A DNA stretch of 64,000 nucleotides from Streptomyces sp. NBC_01341 (GCF_035946055.1 NZ_CP108364.1:6448001-6512000); one strand, 5' to 3'. Shown: positions 52,938 through 61,640, numbered from the stretch's first letter. The notes: generated from the letters alone by a model not told the origin. Numbers and translations are program-made.

Positions 52938-53633
52938 ATGGCCGCCCCGCAGCAGTCAGAATCCGTACCCGCCTCCCCTGCCCTCGGCCGTTCCCTGCTG
53001 TGGCCCGTCGTGGCGGTGGGGCTGGGCTTCCTTCTCGTCTACAACTCCTTCGACGCGTCGGCGGGGGTCACGCCGGCCCCCGCGGTGGTCTCGCTGCCCG
53101 CCCCGTCCGCGTCGGCCGCGGCCTCGCCCGCGCCGTCCAGCTCGCCGTCGCTCCTGCCGTCGGGCCTGCCCCGATCCGAACCGGAGCGGATCTCGATCAA
53201 GTCGATCGCCGTCGACGCCCCCTTCACCCCGCTCTCCATCGGTTCCAGCGGGCGGCTCGATCCGCCGCCCGCGAACGACGCGAATCTGGCCGGATGGTTC
53301 AAGGACGGGGCCACCCCCGGCGAGCGAGGCACCTCGGTGGTGGCGGGACACGTCGACACGAAGACCGGCCCCGCGGTCTTCCTCCTGCTCAGCACCCTCA
53401 AGGCGGGGAACACGGTGGACATCACCCGGGAGGACGGGGTCGTCGCCACGTTCAAGGTCGACTCGGTCGAGACGTTCAGCAAGACGGACTTCCCGAACAG
53501 CAGGGTGTACGCCGACAAGGGCACGGCCCAGCTGCGGCTGATCACGTGCGGCGGCAACTACGACAAGAAGGCCAAGGACTACGAGGACAACGTCGTGGTC
53601 TTCGCCCACCTGGCCTCGGTCAAGAGCACCTGA
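52938..53633 (+). CDS. Class F-like sortase (catalytic Arg not evident)
   Basis: A 231-residue membrane-anchored protein. The N-terminal helix is at about 20-36 (LLWPVVAVGLGFLLVY), followed by a Pro/Ser/Ala-rich linker to residue 80 and a sortase domain. The fold signature SIKSIAVDAPFTPLSIGSSG is present, with catalytic His138 in VVAGHVDTKTGPAVF and Cys204 in RLITCGGNYDKK. No arginine occurs after Cys204, where sortases usually have the third catalytic residue. Either another Arg fills in or activity is altered. The ATG at 52938 has GAAAGGC upstream; an in-frame upstream start is less likely. It should anchor or process the repeat protein encoded just before it. Confidence 0.87.
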   Translation: MAAPQQSESVPASPALGRSLLWPVVAVGLGFLLVYNSFDASAGVTPAPAVVSLPAPSASAAASPAPSSSPSLLPSGLPRSEPERISIKSIAVDAPFTPLSIGSSGRLDPPPANDANLAGWFKDGATPGERGTSVVAGHVDTKTGPAVFLLLSTLKAGNTVDITREDGVVATFKVDSVETFSKTDFPNSRVYADKGTAQLRLITCGGNYDKKAKDYEDNVVVFAHLASVKST

Positions 53634-53653
53634 AACCCCGCCGCTGACACCCG

Positions 53654-53692
53654 GGTGCGGGAGTCCGGGACACCACTGCGCACTCCCGCACC
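53654..53692 (+). terminator. Terminator after sortase gene
   Basis: An 11-bp stem GGTGCGGGAGT / ACTCCCGCACC, 21 bp past the stop codon. Confidence 0.65.
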
Positions 53693-53961
53693 GGTATCCG
53701 CTGGCCGAGTCCGGCGGGGCGGACCTACGATCCGGCGGTGACGACGACCCCCGCCGGACAGTGGACCCCGCCGACGCCCCGGACGAGGAGTGTTCCACCG
53801 CCCGACTCGCCCGACTCGTCGGGCACCCCGACCGGCGGGGGCGCCTGCGGGCTCATCCTCCTCGCGGAGCGGGCGGCCCGTGCCACTGGTGGTGCGGACG
53901 CGGCCGGGCCGGCGGAACTGATGCCGTGCGAGTGCCCGATTCGCCGGAGGAGGCAATGCTT

Positions 53962-54195
53962 ATGGCCGGAACCCACGAGCGGCCCGGCGTTCACCTCCCG
54001 GGCCGGAGTACGCCTCCGTGGCGAGCGGCGAAGCTGCCCGTGCGGGTGCGGATCGCCTGGCTGCGCGCCGAACTGCCGGCGGACTGTGGTGTCTCCCTGC
54101 GCATGCGATACGCACACGGCGGACTCTTCGGAGGGCACGGCGTTCAGTCTCGTGCCTTCCACCGGGCCGTCATCGCGTCGAGTCCGGCGCGATGA
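53962..54195 (+). CDS. Possible small protein, 77 aa, unknown
   Basis: ATG 53962 has a GGAGGAGG site about 8 nt upstream and opens a 77-codon frame with mostly G or C at third positions (MAGTHERPGVHLPGRSTPPW onward). It is basic, with no signal peptide or recognisable motif. It lies in a 600-bp gap otherwise free of genes. It could be a real small protein or a chance frame, and only the good ribosome-binding site argues for it. Confidence 0.35.
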   Translation: MAGTHERPGVHLPGRSTPPWRAAKLPVRVRIAWLRAELPADCGVSLRMRYAHGGLFGGHGVQSRAFHRAVIASSPAR

Positions 54196-54208
54196 CGGCC
54201 AAGCGGAA

Positions 54209-54234
54209 GGCCCCTGTCCGGTCGGACAGGGGCC
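54209..54234. terminator. Terminator of the FAD monooxygenase gene
   Basis: A perfect 11-bp stem GGCCCCTGTCC / GGACAGGGGCC with a GGTC loop, just past the monooxygenase stop at 54242. It could act on both strands. Confidence 0.8.
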
Positions 54235-54241
54235 CACCCGG

Positions 54242-56038
54242 TCAGGCTTCGGGGGAAGCGAGAATCTGGTCGAAGACAGCCGTGAGACAAGCCAGCGGGT
54301 CGTCGGCCCCGTTGATCGAGCGGAAGGCGATGTAGCCGTCGGGACGGACCAGGAGCGCGCCGTCGGCCGAGATCGCGCGGTTACGCTTCCACGCCAACCG
54401 GATGTCGATGAGATCGACCTTGCCGAGCCCCACCCGTGCGCCGCGCAGCGGGATTCCCCGAACCTGCGCGATGCGTTCCGCCGCCTCGAGCCAGGCCTGA
54501 CCGTTCTCACCGGCGATGAGAGCGAAGTGCCCGTCATGTGTCAGTGAGCGGAGCGCCATACGCTCATTGGACCGCTCGACCCAGGCGTGGGGCAGAGCAT
54601 GGCCGGGCCTGCTGCTGGGTTCATAGAGACGGATCTCGTCAGGCGATACCGGCCGCGGGGTTCCGTCACCGACGATGGCTGCGGAGTCGTAGGTGTAGCC
54701 CATGGCGACGTTGTGCTGGTTGAACTCCAGGGTGGCCATTCCGAGCCACTCGTTGAACCTGTGCCGGCGCTCGGCGGCGCCGGGAAGGGTGCCGTCCCAG
54801 AACAGGCTCATGGCCGCCCAGTTCTTTTCAGCGCTCTCGCTGGTCGAGAGCCCCAGCGCCGAAGCCATCGAGTCCTGGTTGCCAACGGCCTTGGTCGCGG
54901 TCTCGATATTGTTCAGGCTGACCGGGCGTCGCTCGGCGGAATATGTGTCCAGGAGACCATCCCCGGCTCGGCCCTCCAGTACGGCGGCAATCTTCCAGCA
55001 GAGGTTGTAGGCGTCCTGGATTGCGCTGTTGAGGCCGAGCCCGCCTGCCGGGGGAAGCCGGTGGGCGGCGTCGCCGAGCAGGAATGCCCGACCGACTCGG
55101 AAGTCTTCGAGGAGGAACAGTTCGAGGTTCCACTCACTTACCCCGAGAATTTTCGCATCGAGGTCCGGAATTCCGATTGCCTCGCTTGCCCAGCGCAGCA
55201 TCTTCTCGCTCTGGGACCCGTCCAGGTCGGGCCTCGAAACGGCGAGCATCCATTCCTCGGAGTGCCTCCCCCAACGAGTGGGGCCCTGGGGTACAAGGAC
55301 CGCGCCGTATTCCAGGTGCTCCGGAAATTCCGGGTTGAAGACCCAGGTGAGCACGGAGTCGTCACCGGGGAGGTACTGGGACAGGTCCATGGACAAGTAC
55401 AAGTTGACCAGTTTGCGCATGCGTTCATGCATCGTCACTTCGGCGCCGACCAGTTTGCCCACGGTGCGGCCCGCGTCGGCGCCGAGAAGATAGGCGGATC
55501 GCACAGTGTATGTCTCGCCGGTGTCCCGGTCCAGAACGGTCGAGGTCACCCCGTCGGCATCCTGTTCGATTCCGACAAGTTCGTGGTGGAACCGAGTGGT
55601 CGCCTCGGAATAGCTCTCGGCGTGCTTCCGGAGTATGGGCTCGGTGTGCAGGAGGGAGAGGTTCGCGTCGGCCTCCGGGCTCGCGGCGATGTGGTCCGGG
55701 TCGGCGTGCCCGGCACCCAGGGAGTCCAGGAACCCCAGGAGGCGGCCGTGCCCGTCCTCCGGGCCGCCGCCCGCGAGTCCGGAGTACCAGGCGACCCCCT
55801 TCATGTTTTCCTGGGGCGTTGCCTTCGCCCTGATGTCGGGAGCGACGCCCATGTCGGCGAGTATTTCCATGGAGCGCTGGTTGAGATAGTGCCCGCGGGG
55901 AAGAGTCGTTGTATCCGGGTAGCGGGTGACGAGTAACGAGCGGATGCCCAGTCTGGACAGCAGGATTGACGAAGTGAGGCCGGCTCCGCCACCGCCCACT
56001 ATTAGAACCGGAACCTCGATATCGGTTTTCTCGGACAT
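54242..56038 (-). CDS. FAD-dependent aromatic-type monooxygenase (PHBH family), contains a TTA codon
   Basis: A 598-residue flavoprotein hydroxylase. The FAD-binding GxGxxG is at 15-20 (VLIVGGGGAGLTSSILLSRL). The second flavin motif is YLLGADAGRTVGK (where the family usually has GADGxxS). The GD motif is AFLLGDAAHRLPPAGGLGLN near residue 320. A C-terminal thioredoxin-like part follows (WERSN... region, ending LLVRPDGYIAFRS). It uses NAD(P)H and oxygen to hydroxylate an aromatic or polyketide-like substrate. Codon 35 is TTA (55934..55936). Third positions are less GC-biased than in neighbours, and it is alone rather than in a biosynthetic cluster, so acquisition by transfer is possible. GGGAAGG precedes the ATG. 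Confidence 0.92.
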   Translation of the reverse strand: MSEKTDIEVPVLIVGGGGAGLTSSILLSRLGIRSLLVTRYPDTTTLPRGHYLNQRSMEILADMGVAPDIRAKATPQENMKGVAWYSGLAGGGPEDGHGRLLGFLDSLGAGHADPDHIAASPEADANLSLLHTEPILRKHAESYSEATTRFHHELVGIEQDADGVTSTVLDRDTGETYTVRSAYLLGADAGRTVGKLVGAEVTMHERMRKLVNLYLSMDLSQYLPGDDSVLTWVFNPEFPEHLEYGAVLVPQGPTRWGRHSEEWMLAVSRPDLDGSQSEKMLRWASEAIGIPDLDAKILGVSEWNLELFLLEDFRVGRAFLLGDAAHRLPPAGGLGLNSAIQDAYNLCWKIAAVLEGRAGDGLLDTYSAERRPVSLNNIETATKAVGNQDSMASALGLSTSESAEKNWAAMSLFWDGTLPGAAERRHRFNEWLGMATLEFNQHNVAMGYTYDSAAIVGDGTPRPVSPDEIRLYEPSSRPGHALPHAWVERSNERMALRSLTHDGHFALIAGENGQAWLEAAERIAQVRGIPLRGARVGLGKVDLIDIRLAWKRNRAISADGALLVRPDGYIAFRSINGADDPLACLTAVFDQILASPEA

Positions 56039-56725
56039 GCGGCCTTCCCTCTCATGAGAATGAATTGAAACTGATGCCCGTCATCCCCTGGCGCCGGCAT
56101 CCGGTGAGGGAAACGTGGCCACATGGGATGAGAATTGTTCGGCGAGTTGGGGTGCTCTCTTTCCGTGTCGATCTGATGGCACGACCGACTGCGGCGGCGA
56201 TAGAGCCCTGCCTTGGCTGAGGATCTGTATCGATATCCGAAAAAGTGCGCTGTGAACTAAAATACCTGCCGGAAGATCTGCTGTATGAGAGTTCGAGTCA
56301 GCCGACGCGCGGACGGTGCTCCCGCAGAGTCCGGAAGCCGGCCTGTCGCAGTCCGAGATCGGTAGTCGATGCAGACCGGCGCGGACTGCATCGACAGAGC
56401 ACCACTCTCGACGGATATCAACCCGAGGCAATCATTTTGATTGATGCGTCAAGCGTAGCAGGAGTGGGCAAGTGGCGTCTCCGTGTGGTGGTTTGGTCGC
56501 CTGGGGACTGGGTGGGGACAGTGCCGGGCTCGGTCTGGACACCGGATGGAACCGAGTCAGGCGTCGGGGCCGGCCGGCCACCTGCTGACCTGATGAGGAC
56601 AGGCGGCCTCTGTCTGTCCGGGGAGGGCTCTGCGGTACGCCGCCGATCATGCCCGCACCGGCCCGCGCGCCCGCCGCGCCGCCATCCAGGACCGGCCACC
56701 GCCGCCGAACGCTGAGCCGCCCAGG
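56039..56725. other. Intergenic region upstream of the monooxygenase gene
   Basis: About 690 bp. The segment 56040-56280 and the part near 56420-56460 are clearly more AT-rich than the window average, and the former probably holds the monooxygenase promoter. No gene is supported on either strand. Confidence 0.4.
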
Positions 56726-57280
56726 TCAGGTCCTGTTCGCTCGTCCCGCCACCGCCACCTGGTGCAGCGTCCGGCCCGTGCGGGCGGAGCGTGCGTGGTG
56801 CGGGTCCGGGGTGCCCGGCCGGTCGTGCACGGCCTGGCGGTCGTCGGCCTTGATGAGCAGCCAGGCCTCGGGGCCCGGGGTGCCGTCCCCGTCGTCGATG
56901 CGGAAGCGGGTGAGCGTGAATTCGCCGCGCAGCTTCGCTCCGTCGAGCCAGAAGTCCGCATGCCCCCGCTCCAAGGACTCGGCGAACGGGACGGGGTCCC
57001 CCGCGGGGTCGTGGCCCAGTGGCCGGTAGGTGCCCTGATCCCAGACGATCACCGTGCCGCTGCCCTGCTCGTCGTGCGGGATGACGCCCTCGAATTCGCG
57101 GTACTCCAGGGGGTGGTCCTCCGTCGGCACGGCCAGCCGCTTGTCACTGGGGTTGTCGGAGGGGCCGCGCGGCACGGCCCAGGACCTCAGGACGCCGTCG
57201 ACCTCCAGCCGGAAGTCGAAGTGCATGCGCCGGGCCTCATGGATCTGCACCACGAAGCGCTGTGTGCTTTCGCTGTCCAC
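56726..57280 (-). CDS. LigD-type DNA 3'-phosphoesterase domain protein
   Basis: A 184-residue stand-alone version of the LigD phosphoesterase (PE) domain, which trims 3' ends in bacterial non-homologous end joining. Diagnostic stretches: FVVQIHEARRMHFDFRLEVD (metal-binding His residues), GVLRSWAVPRGPSDNPSDKR, LAVPTEDHPLEYREFEGVIP, then GSGTVIVWDQGTYRPLG and RGEFTLTRFR. The usual H-D-A-S-R-L-H-Y is here H-E-A-R-R-M-H-F, keeping both His. The GTG at 57280 has a GGAGGGAG site. No Ku or ligase gene is adjacent. A C-terminal tail of about 30 residues is basic and specific to this protein. Confidence 0.9.
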   Translation of the reverse strand: MDSESTQRFVVQIHEARRMHFDFRLEVDGVLRSWAVPRGPSDNPSDKRLAVPTEDHPLEYREFEGVIPHDEQGSGTVIVWDQGTYRPLGHDPAGDPVPFAESLERGHADFWLDGAKLRGEFTLTRFRIDDGDGTPGPEAWLLIKADDRQAVHDRPGTPDPHHARSARTGRTLHQVAVAGRANRT

Positions 57281-57385
57281 GCCGGCTCCCTCCGCCGGGA
57301 TGCGGTCGGACGATGCGCGCCCTGCGTGGTCAGGTCGGACGGCCCCGCACAGTGCGTATCTCCACTCTGCGTCCGCGCGCCGCGC

Positions 57386-57575
57386 GCCGCATCGTGGCGG
57401 GGGCTCGCGGCCCGTCGGGTCAGCCGGTGTGCCGCGCGAGCACGGCGTCCGCCGATGCGGCGGACCGGTGCCACCGGGTGGCCGCATCGTGGCGGGGGCT
57501 CGCGGCCCGTCGGGTCAGCCGGTGTGCCGCGCGAGCACGGCGTCCGCCGATGCGGCGGACCGGTGCCACCGGGTG
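57386..57575. repeat. Perfect 95-bp tandem duplication
   Basis: The 95-bp unit 57386..57480 is repeated exactly at 57481..57575. The right copy contains the last 20 codons and stop of the DUF4232 gene plus 34 bp beyond it. The left copy lies wholly after the stop codon, so the protein is unaffected. Confidence 0.95.
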
Positions 57576-58030
57576 GTGACCGGCTCCCAGACCCGGATGC
57601 CGCCGGGCGCCCCCAGAGCAGCCGCACCGAACGTCCGTCCCCGGTGCGCGGGGTCACCGGCGACGGTCAGCCGGTCCACGACCCGCAGTTCCGTGGCGGC
57701 CGGATCCAGGGTGCGCACCGCCGCGTACGCCGTGCCGCCCGCTGGCACGCGGAACGGCGCGCTCGTGCCGTCGGGCACCGGCAGGGCCGGTCCATCCAGG
57801 TCGCCGAAGACGACCGTGGGGACGCGGTCGACGACACAGGCGTGCCGCCCGTGGTTCCTGATGCTGATCCGCACCGTGTCGGGCCGGTCCGAGGCCCGTG
57901 CGGCGACGGTCAGGCTGTGTTCACGGCACGCCTGGGGAGTAACGGCCGGGGAGGCGGTCGCGACCCCGGCCGAGGCAGGCAGTGCGAAGGCCAGAACGGC
58001 GGAAAGGGTGAGTACGGTGCGGATGCGCAT
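57515..58030 (-). CDS. Secreted DUF4232-domain protein
   Basis: A 171-residue exported protein. The signal peptide is RIRTVLTLSAVLAFALPASA (about 1-26). A DUF4232 beta domain follows: ACREHSLTVAARASDRPDTV, RISIRNHGRHACVVDRVPTV, APFRVPAGGTAYAAVRTLDP. The two Cys likely form a disulfide. Function is unknown; the domain is common in Streptomyces lipoproteins and secreted proteins. The ATG at 58030 has GGGGAAG upstream. Its 3' end is part of the 95-bp duplication. Confidence 0.85.
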   Translation of the reverse strand: MRIRTVLTLSAVLAFALPASAGVATASPAVTPQACREHSLTVAARASDRPDTVRISIRNHGRHACVVDRVPTVVFGDLDGPALPVPDGTSAPFRVPAGGTAYAAVRTLDPAATELRVVDRLTVAGDPAHRGRTFGAAALGAPGGIRVWEPVTTRWHRSAASADAVLARHTG

Positions 58031-58236
58031 GACTTGTCGCTTCCCCGTTGCGCCGACTTCTACCCGTGCCCGTCCGGTCCGGACCAAGTCCTTGACTGCC
58101 CCTGTGCCCCCTGCCTTAAATCAAGTATTGAAGTATGCGCCGGGGATGAGCCCTTACCGCGTTCACCTCTCGGCGCATATCTGTCATGTGCATGACTGGC
58201 GGCGGTTCCGTCGCCATCCCCCACCGAAATGATGTG

Positions 58237-59154
58237 ATGTCCGTGCCTTCCCCCCACCGGGCCGAGAAGCGCCCCGCCAACAGGCGCCGTACGACCCTGT
58301 CCGCCCTCTCCATGCTCTGCTGCTCCCTGGTCCTGACCGCACTCCCCGCCGGAGCCTCGGCCGCACCCGACCCCCACGCGGCTGCGTCCTCCACGGCTTC
58401 CCGGGCAGCGGCCGCCGTGGCCTTCGCCGACGAGTTCGACGGGCCCGCCGGATCGGCCGTCGACGGCGGCAAGTGGCAGACCGAGACCGGCGACAACGTC
58501 AACAACCACGAACGGCAGTACTACACCGCCGGAAACTCCAACGCGGCCCTCGACGGGCAGGGCAACCTCGTCATCACCGCCCGCAAGGAGAACCCCGCCA
58601 ACTACGAGTGCTGGTACGGGACCTGCGAGTACACCTCGTCCCGGCTCAACACCTCGGGCACGTTCACGTCGACGTACGGACACGTCGAGAGCCGGATGAA
58701 GATCCCGCGCGGGCAGGGCATCTGGCCCGCGTTCTGGATGCTCGGCGCCGACATCGGCAGCGTGGGCTGGCCCAACAGCGGTGAGATCGACATCATGGAG
58801 AACGTCGGCTTCGAACCCGGAACGGTCCACGGCACCCTGCACGGCCCCGGCTACTCCGGCAGCGGCGGCATCGGCGCCGGCTTCACCCTCCCGGGCGGAG
58901 CGGCCTTCGCCGACGACTTCCACACCTTCGCCGTGGACTGGGAGCCGGACTCCATCACCTGGTCCGTCGACGGCACCGTCTACCAACGCCGCACCCCCGC
59001 CGACCTCAACGGCAACGCCTGGGTGTTCGACAAGCCGTTCTTCCTCATCCTCAACCTCGCCGTCGGGGGCTACTGGCCCGGCGATCCGGACGGAAGCACC
59101 AGCTTCCCGCAGCAGCTCGTGGTCGACTACGTCCGCGTGACCACCGGCGACTGA
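58237..59154 (+). CDS. Secreted GH16 beta-1,3-glucanase (laminarinase-type)
   Basis: A 305-residue exported glycoside hydrolase. The signal region is RRTTLSALSMLCCSLVLTAL, cleaved after GASA. The GH16 domain has FADEFDGPAGSAVDGGKWQT, GHVESRMKIPRGQGIWPAFW and the catalytic motif GEIDIMENVG with E183 (nucleophile), D185 and E188 (acid/base). It ends WPGDPDGSTSFPQQLVVDYV RVT. It cuts beta-1,3-glucan such as laminarin or fungal wall glucan. The start is uncertain. ATG 58237 and GTG 58234 lie close, with no good ribosome-binding site. An in-frame upstream start at 58186 would add 17 unlike residues. Confidence 0.92.
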   Translation: MSVPSPHRAEKRPANRRRTTLSALSMLCCSLVLTALPAGASAAPDPHAAASSTASRAAAAVAFADEFDGPAGSAVDGGKWQTETGDNVNNHERQYYTAGNSNAALDGQGNLVITARKENPANYECWYGTCEYTSSRLNTSGTFTSTYGHVESRMKIPRGQGIWPAFWMLGADIGSVGWPNSGEIDIMENVGFEPGTVHGTLHGPGYSGSGGIGAGFTLPGGAAFADDFHTFAVDWEPDSITWSVDGTVYQRRTPADLNGNAWVFDKPFFLILNLAVGGYWPGDPDGSTSFPQQLVVDYVRVTTGD

Positions 59155-59160
59155 GTACCG

Positions 59161-59199
59161 GTGCGGGGCCGGCGGCGCGCACAGCCGGCGGCCCCGCAC
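59161..59199 (+). terminator. Terminator after GH16 gene
   Basis: A 10-bp stem GTGCGGGGCC / GGCCCCGCAC, with a further GC-rich imperfect extension, directly after the stop codon and before the aldo/keto reductase start. Confidence 0.7.
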
Positions 59200-59210
59200 A
59201 CCGGCGTACC

Positions 59211-60203
59211 ATGATCCGCATGGAGCAGCGCACACTCGGCAGGACCGGCCGTGATGTATCGGTCGTCGGACAGGGCACCTGGCAGCTCGGCGGGGACTGG
59301 GGCGAGGTGCGGGAAACGGACGCCTTCGACGTCCTGGACGCCGCCGTCGAGTCCGGGATCACCTTCTTCGACACCGCGGACGTGTACGGCGACGGCCGGA
59401 GCGAACAGCTCATCGGCCGCTACCTGAAGGACCGGCCGGACGCGGACGTCTTCGTCGCCACCAAGATGGGGCGACGCGCGGACCAGCTGCCGGAGAACTA
59501 CGTCCTCGACAACTTCCGCGCCTGGAACGACCGCTCGCGGACCAACCTCGGGGTCGACACCCTCGACCTCGTACAACTCCACTGCCCGCCCACGGCCGTC
59601 TACTCGTCCGACGCCGTGTACGACGCCCTGGACACGCTCGTCGCCGAGCAGCGGATCGCCGCCTACGCGGTCAGTGTGGAGACCTGCGCCGAGGCGCTCA
59701 CCGCCATCGCCAGGCCGGGTGTCGCGAGCGTCCAGATCATCCTCAACCCGTTCCGCCTGAAGCCGCTCGACGAGGTCCTGCCGGCCGCGGCCGAGGCAGG
59801 GGTCGGCATCATCGCGCGTGTCCCGCTCGCCTCCGGGCTGCTGTCCGGCCGGTACACCGCGGACACCGTCTTCGCTCCCGAGGACCACCGCACGTACAAC
59901 CGCCACGGCGAGGCGTTCGACCAGGGCGAGACCTTCTCGGGCATCGACTACGCGACCGGCGTGGCCGCCGCGGCCGAGTTCTCGGAGCTCGCGCCCGAGG
60001 GAGCCACCCCGGCGCAGACCGCGCTCGGCTGGATCCTCCAGCAGCCCGGTGTCACCAGCGTCATCCCCGGTGCGCGTTCCGTGGAACAGACACGCGCCAA
60101 CGCCGCGGCCGCCGCGCTCCCGCCGCTCCCGCAGAGCACCCTGGACGCAGTGCGTGAACTGTACGACCGCCGGATCCGCGCCGAGGTCCACGCGCGCTGG
60201 TGA
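59211..60203 (+). CDS. Aldo/keto reductase
   Basis: A 330-residue NADPH-dependent carbonyl reductase TIM barrel. The catalytic tetrad is visible: D54 and Y59 in FFDTADVYGDG, K85 in FVATKMGRR, and H124 in LVQLHCPP. The cofactor region near the C-terminus is GVTSVIPGARSVEQTRANAA. Substrate unknown. ATG 59211 is taken; ATG 59220 is equally possible. It begins only 56 bp after the GH16 gene but behind a hairpin, so it is probably expressed separately. Confidence 0.92.
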   Translation: MIRMEQRTLGRTGRDVSVVGQGTWQLGGDWGEVRETDAFDVLDAAVESGITFFDTADVYGDGRSEQLIGRYLKDRPDADVFVATKMGRRADQLPENYVLDNFRAWNDRSRTNLGVDTLDLVQLHCPPTAVYSSDAVYDALDTLVAEQRIAAYAVSVETCAEALTAIARPGVASVQIILNPFRLKPLDEVLPAAAEAGVGIIARVPLASGLLSGRYTADTVFAPEDHRTYNRHGEAFDQGETFSGIDYATGVAAAAEFSELAPEGATPAQTALGWILQQPGVTSVIPGARSVEQTRANAAAAALPPLPQSTLDAVRELYDRRIRAEVHARW

Positions 60204-60213
60204 GGCGCGTGGC

Positions 60214-61518
60214 TCAGTCGTCCTCGTCGTCGCCGTCCTGCTGACCGTCCTGGCCGGAGCTGTCCTGGGCGGCGCCGGGCGAGGGGTCGGCCGGGGCGGG
60301 GGAACCGACACCGGCCGTCGGCGTGGTGCTTGGGTCCGGAGTGTCCGCGGTCCCGGTGTCCGGTGCGAACAGGACCGAGCCCAGGTAGACCGCCGCCACG
60401 AAGGCGACCGCCCCGGCCACGGCGCTCGCCACGCGCGGACGGCGGCGGATGGCCTCGCTCGTGCGGGTGGTCGCCGACTTCGACGCCCGCGGAGCCGGAG
60501 CCGCCCGTCTGCGACCGGTGGCCTGCGGCAGCCGGTACGTCGAACCCGTCCCTGTGCCCGGGCCTCCCGAAACCGCCGCCGGTGCGGCCGGGGCGTTGCT
60601 CCGCCGGCTCGGGGGCGCGTGCCGGGGCAGCGGCTCCGGACGCCCGCGCCAGGCATCGGTGCGGAACCAGTCGGACACCTGCTGCGCGCTCGGCCGGTCC
60701 TCCGGCTTCTTCGCCAGCAGGCCCAGCAGATACGAGTCGAAGGCGGGGGAGATCTCCACCCCGCGCTGTCTCACCGGCACCGGAGGGGTGTCGACGTGCT
60801 GGTAGAGCGTCGCGGTCGCCGTGTCCGAGCGGAACGGCGGCTGGCCGACCAGGAGCTGGTAGATGACACAGCCCAGCGAGTACATGTCCGAGGCGGCGTC
60901 CGCCGACCGGCCCAGGGCCCGCTCAGGGGCGAGGTAGAGACTCGTCCCGACGATGTGACCGGCGGTCGTCAGAGCGGTCGACGGGTCGTCGACGAACTGG
61001 GCGATTCCGAAGTCGCCAATCTTCACGGACCCGTCGGCGTCCAGCATCAGGTTGCCCGGTTTGATGTCGCGGTGCACGATGCCCTGCCGGTGCGCGGCGG
61101 CCAGGCCGGCGGCCGCCTGACCGGCGATGTGAGCCACCTGCTCGGGATGGACGGACTCCTGGGACTCCAGCAGGTCTCCGAGGCTTCTGCCCTCGACCAG
61201 CTCCATCACCAGATAGAAGCGGTCCTCCCAGGAACCGAAGTCGAAGACGGCCACCAGGTGAGGGTGACTCAGGCGGGCGGCGGTCTGCGCCTCCAGGCGG
61301 AACCGCGCGGTCGACGAGGCATCGGCGTGGTCACCCAGCAGCAGCTTCACCGCCACGGCACGGCCCAGCACCTCGTCCGTGGCGCGCCACACCTCGCCCA
61401 TACCGCCACGGCCGATGGGGGATATCAACCGGTACCGTCCAGCAACCAGCACCTGTGCACACCTATCTCGAATTGTGGCCCGCTCCGACTGCCGCGGCGG
61501 CGACATCATCGGGCTCAT
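60214..61518 (-). CDS. Membrane Ser/Thr protein kinase (PknB-like) with acidic extracellular tail
   Basis: A 434-residue kinase. The glycine loop LISPIGRGGMGEVWRATD is at about 31-48, with Lys58 in AVAVKLL, HRD at 149-151 (GIVHRDIKPGNLML) and DFG at 169-171. The kinase ends near 290. A basic Ala/Pro/Arg linker leads to one membrane helix at about 362-384 (VASAVAGAVAFVAAVYLG). A short outside tail rich in Asp, Gln, Ser, Thr and Pro ends in DGDDEDD. There is no sensory domain such as PASTA or PQQ, unlike the kinase at 2676. I use ATG 61518; later in-frame ATGs at 61509 and 61506 are possible. Convergent with the reductase gene. Confidence 0.92.
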   Translation of the reverse strand: MSPMMSPPRQSERATIRDRCAQVLVAGRYRLISPIGRGGMGEVWRATDEVLGRAVAVKLLLGDHADASSTARFRLEAQTAARLSHPHLVAVFDFGSWEDRFYLVMELVEGRSLGDLLESQESVHPEQVAHIAGQAAAGLAAAHRQGIVHRDIKPGNLMLDADGSVKIGDFGIAQFVDDPSTALTTAGHIVGTSLYLAPERALGRSADAASDMYSLGCVIYQLLVGQPPFRSDTATATLYQHVDTPPVPVRQRGVEISPAFDSYLLGLLAKKPEDRPSAQQVSDWFRTDAWRGRPEPLPRHAPPSRRSNAPAAPAAVSGGPGTGTGSTYRLPQATGRRRAAPAPRASKSATTRTSEAIRRRPRVASAVAGAVAFVAAVYLGSVLFAPDTGTADTPDPSTTPTAGVGSPAPADPSPGAAQDSSGQDGQQDGDDEDD

Positions 61519-61640
61519 CGCCTCGTTACGTGCGTCGGGTTGCGCGGCGTGATCAGGATATCCGTACGCCGGGCTTCCGATCGCCCGGCCCGCTGCACGG
61601 GTGCCGGATCCGGCCAGTCGGGGGCCGGACCTGCCTGTTC

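Noticed and set aside
53738..54547. Plus-strand 269-codon frame running into the monooxygenase gene
   Set aside because: It crosses two terminator hairpins and the 3' end of the opposing monooxygenase gene, and contains no recognisable domain.
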